Below are positions 55,707 to 64,000 of a DNA stretch of 64,000 bases, in pieces; the first letter of the stretch is position 1; each line of letters starts with the position of its first letter. The notes under the pieces were generated by a model that was not told the origin of the DNA, made no database searches, and saw only the letters and a program-made list of their open reading frames with translations. This stretch comes from Sorex araneus. Its lineage: Eukaryota; Chordata; Mammalia; Eulipotyphla; Soricidae. The DNA is taken from positions 363,620,017-363,684,016 of the forward strand of contig NC_073303.1 in the NCBI RefSeq assembly GCF_027595985.1, read 5' to 3'. A program made the position numbers and the translations under genes.

Positions 55707-55982
55707 CTTTTTTTTTTTTTTTTTTTTTTTAGGGAGGGAGAATTCTCAAGTAGTACTCGGGGGATCTGGGGTGATCTCAGCAATATTTAGCCAACCAGAT
55801 CAGACAGCTCAATGCTAAGGTTCGAGGATGCCGAGCTCCTTGGACCTTGCATGGCAGGGCACACCAGGACCACTCCAGGAGTGTTCAGGGCACTCCGTGA
55901 TGACCCAGGCCTGCAGCGCCAGGTGCAAACTTGATTTTCATCACTGACAAAGCATGGCTGCTGAGCTATTTCCCTGGTCTCG
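55707..55982 (-). repeat. C-type SINE, diverged
   Basis: Starts with a 23-nt T run (A tail of a minus-strand element). Then gtactcgggggatctggggt, gctaaggttcgaggatgccg, accactccaggagtgttcag, ending gagctatttccctggtctc (minus-strand head gagaccagggaaatagctc). Confidence 0.5.
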
Positions 55983-56304
55983 ATGACCTAATTTATTATA
56001 AAGGAAACGGAAGGATCCAAATCAACAGTCAGTTGAAGAAATGCACAGGATGAACAAAGTTGCTTCTGTTAGTAGAACTTGTCCTACACAGTCTCCTTAA
56101 ATATCCCCAAACTACCTCCTCTCAGATGCCTTCCAGGTCTTTCTGGAGGCCTATTTAAATAGGCCTGATTGCTAGGTCACTGGCCACTGGCAACTGATTC
56201 AACCCATCTTCTAGTCCTGTAAATCAGGGGTGCGAATGGTCGAGGATGTTCAGCCCTCTGCTGCTGATTGGTTTTCCAGTCGGCCCCTCCCTCAACTCTT
56301 CTTT
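55983..56304. other. unique DNA, no gene seen
   Basis: Contains a short inverted repeat (ggaggcctatttaaataggc) at about 56145-56165. Confidence 0.45.
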
Positions 56305-56554
56305 AGGTCACTGTCACTGTCATAACCTTGCTCATCGGTTTGCTGGAGCAGGCACCAGTAATGTCTCCAATTGTGGGACTAGCTGCTACTGTTTTTGGCA
56401 TATCCAATAAGCCCCGGGGAGCTTGCCAGGATCTGCCATGCAGGTGGGATACTCTTGGTGGCTTGAAGGCTCTTCAAGAGGGATGGAAGAATCGAACCCG
56501 GGTTGGCCGCATGCAAAGCAAATGCCCTACCCGCTGTACTATCGCTCCAGCCCT
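56305..56554 (-). mobile_element. B-type SINE, full length
   Basis: tcactgtcactgtcataacc, ggcaccagtaatgtctccaa, gcatatccaataagccccgg, gaatcgaacccgggttggcc, ctatcgctccagccct. Internal bases are substituted but both ends are intact. Confidence 0.92.
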
Positions 56555-56619
56555 CTTTATTGCTGTCTAAAAGTCATGTCATTAACATGATTGTGATTCT
56601 GGTAGAAAGGTTCTTCTTT

Positions 56620-56798
56620 TTTGTGTTTATTTTGGGCCACATCCCGGCAATGCTCAGGGCTTACTTCTGGCTCTGTGCTCAGTAATTACTCCTGGCTGTG
56701 CTCGAGGAGCCAAGGAGCCGTATGGGAAGCCTGAGACCAAACCTGGGTTGGCCTCCGGCAAGGCAAGCACCCTACCCGCTGTGCACTCTCTGACCCCT
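56620..56798 (-). mobile_element. A-type SINE
   Basis: ttattttgggccacatcccg, gcttacttctggctctgtgc, gagccaaggagccgtatggg, gaccaaacctgggttggcc. Contains a small tandem duplication gagccaaggagcc. Confidence 0.88.
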
Positions 56799-57197
56799 CT
56801 TCTTTATTTTAAAATAAATAACGCGATATCTATTTTATCTTCATGGCTCTTGAGGGTATTCAGGAACTAAGGGAAAGGGACCAAATATTATGACAAAAGA
56901 AGCTCTCATTGATCTTATCTCTCAGGAAATTCCAAGGTTTGGGAGAGCTGTGAGCCAAGAACTATGGGTCAAAACCAAATATATATAAAAAATATATTTT
57001 GGTTACTGGAGTGTCTATATATATGTGTGTGTGTGCATATATATGTCACAGTGGAACAATACATAAATCACAGAGGACTAGGAGGCTAAAAGGAGGACGG
57101 ATAAGGCAGTCCATTCCTTGCAGTGTGCTAAAGAGTAAAAGGCTGAGTAAGTGCTATATATTTTGGATCCTAGCTTCCTTGGAGGAAGTTTCTTCAC

Positions 57198-57376
57198 CAG
57201 TTTTTTTTTTTGTTGTTTTTTTTGGAGGGGTGTCACATCTGGCGATGCTCAGGGGTTACTCCTGGCTCTGCACTAAGGAATTACTCCTAGGGGCTCTCAG
57301 GGGATTATATGGGATGCTGGGAATCGAACCCGGGTCAGCTGCCTGCAAGGTAAATGCCCTACCTGCTCTGCTATTA
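57198..57376 (-). mobile_element. A-type SINE
   Basis: T-rich start, gtgtcacatctggcgatgct, ggattatatgggatgctgg, gaatcgaacccgggtcagct, ending at ctattactcc. Confidence 0.9.
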
Positions 57377-57391
57377 CTCCACCCCTCTTCA

Positions 57392-57637
57392 CTGTCACTG
57401 TCACTGTCATCCCATTGCTCATCGATTTGTTCGAGCGGGCACCAGTATTGTCTCTCATTGTGAGACTTAATGTTACTGTTTTTGGCATATCCAATATGCC
57501 ACAGGTAGCTTGCCAGGCTCTGCTGTGTGGGCGTGATACTCTCCGTAGCTTGCTGGGCTCTCCGAAAGGGACGGAGGAATCAAACACGGGTCAGCCACGT
57601 GAAAGGCGAACATTCTACCGCTGTGCTATTGCTCCAG
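57392..57637 (-). mobile_element. B-type SINE, full length, with TSD
   Basis: ctgtcactgtcactgtcatc, gcgggcaccagtattgtctc, gcatatccaatatgccacag, ggaggaatcaaacacgggtc. A 15-bp TSD ctccacccctcttca lies at 57377-57391 and 57638-57652. It inserted at the head end of the A-type SINE just before it. Confidence 0.95.
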
Positions 57638-57652
57638 CTCCACCCCTCTTCA

Positions 57653-58251
57653 TCAATTTTGAATGTTTTTATGTAGATAAACTTAAGTATAAGAGTAAAA
57701 AAATGCAAATTTGCAGAAGAACAGAATAAGAGACTATCAAATCATGGCCAACCTTTTCATCCACTCTGCTGTTATAGCTTTAGGCTGGAGAACCTTGAAG
57801 AGGTAACCTTGAAAAAGGAACACCAAATCCCCCAACCACTTTCTAAAAAAAATCCAACAGAGTAAATTTAGAGATCTAGTAGGATTTATGAAATGGTTTT
57901 TGAATTGGGCAGCATCCCTATGGAACAGAAAGACACTTCAATATGCAGTTTTTACTAGCAGGAAAAGGGTGAGAAAAGAAAATAAGGAATGGTTTCAGGT
58001 TAGGTTACTTTCCTTTAGCGAACAGGCCTGGTGTTTCAGGCAGATTATTGTCTAGCTGTCCAGCAAATTCAGGTTGTCTTATTAAACATGGCATTCCTGG
58101 TAGAGGCCAACACTGATACAAGGTCAGGTATTAAGTCCCTGTGTATGACATGGCATCAGCACAAACCACTCCCTTCGGGGTCTGCTGTCTCTCTTTTTTT
58201 CAGCACCTTCCACCTTCACACTTTTGGTTGTGTTCCAGCTCACCCAGCTTA
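57653..58251. other. unique DNA, no gene seen
   Basis: Nothing recognised. Confidence 0.45.
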
Positions 58252-58266
58252 AAAAAATTAATTTGC

Positions 58267-58899
58267 CCTGGTGGCTCTGGGATCATGGCCGATAAGCAGC
58301 TCGATCAGCAGCTAGAGGGCTTGTTCATGGTGGCAACCTGGGGTCTCGTAGAGGCAGGGTTTGGGGGAGGACTGGCTCCATCCCCGTTCCATTCCTCATC
58401 ACTGTGGGCCTCTCTCTGGTTGTCCCTAGGCTTCTGGAAGATGGCTGTTGATCGAGCTGCTTATCGGCCATGATTCCAGAGACTCAGAAACAAAGCTTGG
58501 AACACAGCAGTTTCCACAGAAATCTCTCTAGATTTAATTACTAAAACTTCAGAAGTCCAAAATCATGCGGCCGCAATAGCAGCCGTGCATCATCATATAC
58601 AATTCATAATCAGCAATAGAAAACAAATTGCCTAATGTTGTCTTTTCAGCAGATCTGAGTGTTGGGATAAAATCCCAAATAATAGTGGTGGCAATAATGG
58701 TGGGTTTGGTGTCAAAGTGTTGAATGCAATCAAAGTAGAGAGAGAGTAGTGTGGAAATAGTATGCCACACAGGTAGGGGGAGGGTATGGGATGGGGGATA
58801 AAATGTGCACTGGTGAATGGTTGGGTGTTTCATCATTGTATGACTGAGACTTAAACTGAAAACTCTAACTGCTCTCATGGTGTTTCAATAAAAATTTTT
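58267..58899 (+). mobile_element. L1-tailed composite retroposon with hairpin head
   Basis: 633 bp flanked by a 15-bp TSD aaaaaattaatttgc at 58252-58266 and 58900-58914. The head (58267-58485) contains a long inverted repeat. A linker (gcttggaacacagcagtttc to cagaagtccaaaatcatg) and a GC motif with a gcggccgc site (58567) follow. The L1 3' UTR module comes last (caaattgcctaatgttgtct, gagtgttgggataaaatccc, aatgtgcactggtgaatggt, ggtgtttcaataaaaattt). No protein is encoded. Confidence 0.88.
58275..58481 (+). repeat. 40-bp inverted repeat (RNA hairpin) in the composite head
   Basis: 58275-58314 pairs with 58442-58481. The core of 26 bp (58282-58307 with 58449-58474; atcatggccgataagcagct) is perfect. 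G-U wobbles at 58281, 58308 and 58313 extend it to 40 bp in RNA. The loop is 127 nt. Confidence 0.9.
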
Positions 58900-58917
58900 A
58901 AAAAATTAATTTGCTAC

Positions 58918-59010
58918 TGAGTCTGAGAAAGTAGCTTAGTGAATTGAATGAGTACTTCACATAGGTGAGGTCCTGGGTTTCATCCTTTCTACCACAGAAT
59001 AAAGCAACTA
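58918..59010 (+). repeat. possible C-type SINE head
   Basis: gagtctgagaaagtagctta and gaggtcctgggtttcatcct fit A- and B-box regions. The body is not identifiable. Confidence 0.38.
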
Positions 59011-59683
59011 ACAGCAAGAAAAAAGTTTTCTCCCTTCCTAGCAGGTCTTACTCTGTAATTGTTCTCTTAGAGACAGATCAGGCTTTATCTTAACCACAAT
59101 GGGCAAATTAGATCAATAAAGTGATGAGACTAGTCAGGGAGAAAGTTTCTTCTCTAGTTGTGAGCCTCTTTAATTTTTCTGTTAGAGCCAAGTACCCTTT
59201 GTAACGAAAACTGACTAGTGTGAAGATCACACTGGATGGATGCTGCAGAGACCTACTTCCCTTCTGCTCCTTGCGCAGAGGTAAGGAAATGAAGGCAAAC
59301 AAAAGGGGAAATGTGAAGGAAGTGAAATCCCTAAAGGGAGAGCCAGGAGAGAAAAAATGACTTGGGCTTTTCTGTGGAGAGTTTGTCAGTGGTTTGAAAA
59401 CTGATGTCATGGCTGTGCTAAACGAAATTAGTATGTCCTTTATTTCTCTAAGTGAATTACTCCCAATTGGTATTCCACACAAGACACCTCATGGTCATAT
59501 CAGACAATGAGAGTTGTCAGGACAGAGGTAATTTCCCTCTACCCCTCTGGGTTCTTCTCAGCCTGGTAGAGCAACAAATTAACATCAGGCAGGTAAAGAG
59601 AAGGAAAAAATTTAATTATGTACATACAGAGAAGCTACAAGATTGTAGTTTCTAAAGCCAGCGGGGCTAAAGAAAGATGGAAG

Positions 59684-59734
<51 letters not shown>

Positions 59735-61960
59735 CGCATATGTGTGTTTATCCTGAGCTAAGGAATCAGATAGGAGCCTCAGGCTTTAAGGAGAGAGGAG
59801 GGGTTTCATATGATAAGGAGAAAGTGGCTCCTTTGATGAAGACCAGATGCCCTTAATCAGATATTTGTCTTGCTTTATAGATAGGTTTCTCTGATAGAAA
59901 GCTTATTTCTGGTAAAAATCCTAATTCTGGTAATACCCCCAATTTTCATTCTACTAAGTAGTTAAAGGAGTAGTAAAAAAATTTTTTCGGTGAAGATACT
60001 GGGCCTCAATTGACAGCTTGAAATAATCCACATGTCAAACATGTACAAGTGACAGATCATGGAATAACTATTAGGACTGTATTGTGGAAGGCTCTCTAAA
60101 TGTCTTGAGGAAGCCTACTCAAAGTTTTATAGTGGAGAATATTTGTTTTAATAATTTTCTTTGTGATGTTCCTTCAAAGTGTGGTTCTTAAGTATGTGAT
60201 AGACTTCTCTAAATTACTTGAGCATGAAAAGGAAATAGAAGTTTGAGATAATGAGTTTTTTGAAGGCAGATGTACTAGAGTGTATACATTAAAATGTATA
60301 AATTTTATTTTACAACTTTAACTCAAGTAAATAGCATCTATGTTTTGCATATATTAAATACACTAACTACTCTTTAAAAAAAATCTTTCAGAGTTTTTAA
60401 CTCACCCAAATATATCCTCAATGATGGTATATGTTTTTTCTTAAGGGTGAACTTTCTTTCTAAAAATACCTCTTAAGCTATTTTGAGTCAAGTTTTTTGG
60501 TAACCCAAAATAAAAGCTTTTAGTCTAAATTTACTCATACCTTTAACATATTGGATCAGATGCATCTGTGGAATAAGTTTATCGCACTATTTTTTGTGAG
60601 ATAAACTTCATAACTTGATGTAGTGGATAAAATGAATTCGGCTCATTTCAGAATCAGACCTTGTACTTGGATCAAAAATTAGTGATCACACCATGGTTTC
60701 TCTTATGTGATCTAAACTTTTGTTGACAGCTTGAAAGAATTCACGGTGGAAGGAGAGAATGTGTGAAGTGAGGTCAGAAAAAAGAAAGAGAGAGGCTTCA
60801 GGGAACAAGCATCTTAGGAGCAAGGAGCACGATGGGAAGGAGCGTTCTCTAGGTTGACCTTGGGTGTTGGAACAGGGGGAAACTGATGTATGGGGCAGGA
60901 AACTCAAAATGAAAGAGCAGCAAAAATGGAGACTAATGAGGTGGGAAGTTTATCTTAAATCCCAGGGCTTGTGCATTGAGTCCTGGATCTTGGGCCACTA
61001 AGGATGTCAGATCCCCCCACTGGAGTTTCTGTTAAAAGCATTCCTCATCTGCTCCTCACCAGGCTAGTTACTGGCAATTCTAAAATTAGTAAGAACCATC
61101 CTCAAAATGTGTTTCAAGGAGAGACACTTGAGTCACTCTAAGTGGACAATGATAATTCTGTCCTTTGTTAGAGAGGTGAATACGCCAGTAAATGATTTCC
61201 CACCACATGGATTCTAGCTGAATGCGAGAAGGATTTGGAATGAATGGAGCTAAACTTGGAGATTTGGTTTTATTTCTCCAAATCAAGGGCTACATAAATA
61301 GTTTGAATGGGAAAAATCCAGAAGGTTTGCTCTGAGGGCTGTGGAGTTCTCAAAGATTGTGTCCCACACTGAATTTATACCAATTCCTGGCTAAAGGCAA
61401 GTTCAGCAGTGAAATAGGAACATGCAATCTTGAAGTCTCACCCTCTACAGTGAGCTGGATAGAAAAAACTTCTGGCCAGAAGTCATCTGTGGTGGAGTGG
61501 GGTTGGTAAGGCTGGTGGGAATTTAAATGGACCTCTGATTTTCCCTCCTTTGCCTAAGGCTAAGTAAGCAGTTAGGTATAGGATGCCAAGAAGCAGAACT
61601 TTGTGCTAGAAATTGCTCCTGAACCCAGGGTAGCAAAATCTATTAACAGCCATAACATAAACAGTACGATAAACCAACAATCTAACACTAATAAATAGAC
61701 CAGGTGCATCTGTCTCAGGATGATCAGTGTGCAACGTGAGAATTTCCTGAAGCAAAGATAACTAACCTGAGTCTTAAAATACTCAATAGGTATTATTTAG
61801 AAAAAGAACTTTGGGAGATTTTTCAAGGGAAGTGGCATATGCCAAGAAAGGAGGGTGTGAGGATGTGGGATATTTTAGGAATTAAATGCAAATACTGAGT
61901 ATAACTAGAAAGTAGCACAAACCGGGAACTGAGGCTATAGGTCATTACATTCGCAATTAA
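59011..61960. other. unique DNA, no gene seen
   Basis: Nearly 3 kb with no recognised gene or young transposon except a microsatellite. Short frames on both strands (59108-59655, 60686-60907, 61086-61286) have no recognisable domain. Confidence 0.5.
59685..59738 (+). repeat. (GT)n(GC)n microsatellite
   Basis: About 20 GT units changing to GC units from about 59726; the alternating purine-pyrimidine run could adopt Z-DNA. Confidence 0.96.
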
Positions 61961-61964
61961 ACCA

Positions 61965-62215
61965 GGGCTGGACTGATAGCACAGTGGGTAGGGCATTTGT
62001 CTTACATGCAGCCAGGTTTGATTCCTCCATCCCTCTTGGAGAGCCCGTCAAGCTACCAAGAGTATCCCGCCTGCATGACAGAGCCTAGCAAGCTATCTGT
62101 GGCATATTCGATATGCCCAAAATAGTAACAAGTCTCACAATGGAGATGTTACTGGTGCCCGCTCGAGCCAATCGATGAACAACGGGGATGATAGTGCTAC
62201 AGTGCAGTGCTACCA
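61965..62215 (+). mobile_element. B-type SINE, near full length
   Basis: agggctggactgatagcaca, caggtttgattcctccatcc, gagcccgtcaagctaccaag, gtggcatattcgatatgccc, ttactggtgcccgctcgagc, ending gctacagtgcagtgctac. Tail of the CTACAGTG subtype. Confidence 0.93.
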
Positions 62216-62655
62216 CTTCAAGGGAGTTGGAACTTTGGGTGCAGTCTCAGTGCCCAAAAGCTATACTTCCCCCCGGATGCTCAGGTCTTAAACTCACGTT
62301 ATACTTGTTGAACTTATATGTCAGCATGACAGAGGCATGGACTGTCCAGATATTTGGACAAATACTGTTCAGCATGTGTCTTGAGGGTGTTTCTGGATAA
62401 GATTAACATTTAAATTGGCAGGCAGAGTAAAGCAGAATGCCTTCCCAATGCATGTGGGCCTCAACTAATTGAAGACTAGATGAAAGCTAAGAGGAAACCT
62501 CTCCTCTCTGACGGCCTTTATATACCAACGGTACTTTCCTACCTTCACATGGGAACAGGAAAAGGGTTTTTGCCCTATTAGTTTCTAGATTAGAACTCCT
62601 GGAACTCCAGCTTATTGGCTGAAGATCTTGGAATTTCTCAAGTTACAATTATGGG
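62216..62655. other. unique DNA, no gene seen
   Basis: Nothing recognised. Confidence 0.45.
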
Positions 62656-62663
62656 AGCCAAGT

Positions 62664-62848
62664 CCTTCCTTCCTTCTCTTCCTGCCTCCCTCCCTCCATC
62701 CCTCCCTCCCTCCCTCCCTTTTTCCTTCTCCCTTTCCTCCCTCCCTCCCTCCCTTCCTTCCTTCCTTCCTTCCTTCCTTCCTTCCTTCCTTCCTTCCTTC
62801 CTTCCTTCCTTCCTTCCTTCCTTCCTTCCTTCCTTCCTTCCTTCCTTC
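62664..62848 (+). repeat. CCTT/CCCT polypyrimidine tract
   Basis: Irregular CCCT units pass into about 23 uninterrupted CCTT units (62752-62846). Long serine/leucine/proline-rich frames here are repeat translations. Confidence 0.97.
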
Positions 62849-64000
62849 TTTTTATTGACTTCGCTTCTCTGTGAAACCAGGAGTAGTACTGTTTATGTTG
62901 CTCCAATTGAAATAGCACAATGGATCTGAAAATTTAAGCATAGGACACAAGTGACCTTAACTGATAGAGGCGAGATAAATCTGATATTTGGTTTTTTATT
63001 TCAGCTACTATTGAGAATAGTGCAGTACTTTCATGTCCCCGCAGATTTCCATTTAAGTAAAAGAAGTGAAGCATTGATTTAATGTTTTGGTTATTTGCTA
63101 TATCAACACATTAACGGACTCTCTGCCAAGTTTTTGAGCAATAGTTTCATCTACATGTTGAGAGATTTATAAAATTAAGAGTATATCCAAAACATAGATG
63201 TCATTTAATGAAATATCACAATTTTTAAGTTGTAGTTTTGTATCAATTTCTTGTATTTTAGCATTAGTTTCATTAAGTACATTTAAAAGTTAAAATTTTA
63301 CCATATGGAAAATTTTATTTCAGCTTCATGTTGAGACAATTGGACCAGGGTTAATAATATATTCCAAGTGAGTTGTGTAATTGATTGCTCCTTTTCAGAT
63401 TTTTAGCAATACATTCAGGAGAAGGCAGTCAAGTTTGAAGGAGACTTCCCAAGGTCATCTCCATGTTTATGTGCTCTGGGGCTGGGAATTGAGACTGGAT
63501 GTTTTATTGAGGAAATGCTTTGTCTCTATGACAGCATGGCTATTGTTCTGTGTATTAAGAAGGCTTATGTGCTCTGATAACATTTTAATAACAAATCATT
63601 CTGAATATTTCTAGAAGGTTATTTTTCCAAAGAAATGTTCTAAATTATGTACTAACTTGTTACTCTGCCAGCTTTTCAATTTTATGTCATTAAAGAAATA
63701 AATGCAGACAACAGTAGCAAATTACAGCAGCATAAAATGCCTTTGTAACACCACATTCTACAAAGTTGAATGGAAAATAAAATGGAATGGGATATACTAG
63801 ATAAGGGAGGCATAGTAAATAGCAAGGATATTGAATACATTGAAACTTGTTTGGATAATTAAAGAGTTATTCCCAATTGGAAGTATTTTACTGTACGAAA
63901 TTTTTGAATAGTGAAAACAAAGCTGCAAAACCACATAAAAAAGCCTACAAACAGTTTTTAAAGCTTTTTTTTTTTTCTTAATGCCTTCTTGGTGAAGCTT
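62849..64000. other. unique AT-rich DNA, no gene seen
   Basis: No gene signature to the window end. Confidence 0.5.

Noticed and set aside
62615-62929. Open frames rich in Ser/Leu/Pro or Arg/Lys/Glu/Gly across the CCTT tract
   Set aside because: Direct translation of a tetranucleotide repeat in all frames; no independent coding evidence.

Overview
This is a stretch of mammalian nuclear DNA with no host protein-coding gene that I can support. The organism is most likely a shrew (Sorex-like, Eulipotyphla). The window is saturated with a tRNA-headed SINE whose sequence I recognise as the shrew SOR type; the family name is from memory and was not searched. It also holds an RTE-type LINE, a shrew-specific-looking L1 3' end, and relics common to placental mammals (MIR, L2, MER5-like, old L1M). 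Open frames of 60-170 codons are translations of repeats or chance frames in AT-rich DNA. The region is intergenic or deep intronic; the sequence cannot say which.

Names used here. 'A-type SINE': tRNA-like head plus a unique body and A-rich tail, about 180 bp, flanked by 13-14 bp target-site duplications (TSDs). 'B-type SINE': the same head plus a body whose last ~65 bp match the 3' end of the RTE LINE, ending in short CAGTG-type tandem repeats, about 240 bp. 'Long RTE-tailed element': a 540-640 bp non-autonomous relative of the B body (33.4 and 48.3 kb). 'L1-tailed composite': a non-autonomous element with an L1 3' UTR module and one of several unrelated 5' heads (6.3, 14.3, 20.2, 40.9 and 58.3 kb; tail-only copies at 22.9 and 54.4 kb). 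'C-type': older, diverged tRNA-like SINEs.

Layout. 0-6 kb: MIR, old SINEs and an antisense RPL13A processed pseudogene. 6-11 kb: nested A-type and L1-tailed insertions, MER5-like relic, B-type SINE, quiet unique DNA. 11-23 kb: L2, two opposing old L1 relics interrupted by an RTE copy and an L1-tailed composite fused to a polyadenylated cDNA, a 1.1 kb RTE copy at 17.8 kb, a 34-bp U2 snRNA retrocopy with perfect TSD, a 1.4 kb composite with 5' tandem units, then a long L1 ORF2 relic. 23-31 kb: mostly unique AT-rich DNA with scattered SINEs. 31-36 kb: dense SINEs in an old L1, the first long RTE-tailed element, a U6 pseudogene and a young L1. 36-48 kb: unique DNA, then old L1 5' and ORF2 relics with inserts. 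48-59 kb: second long RTE-tailed element, truncated young L1, many SINEs, and the 58.3 kb composite with a 40-bp hairpin. 59-64 kb: quiet DNA with one B-type SINE and a long CCTT tract.

How the parts relate. Two retrotransposition machineries appear to have been parasitised. L1 would have mobilised the A-type SINEs, composites and pseudogenes (A tails, TSDs). The RTE LINE would have mobilised the B-type SINEs and long RTE-tailed elements (shared 3' sequence). The same tRNA head is joined to both kinds of tail. The most interesting signals are the head-swapping L1-tailed composites and the RTE, long element, B-type SINE series. All family assignments are by eye, without alignment or database search.
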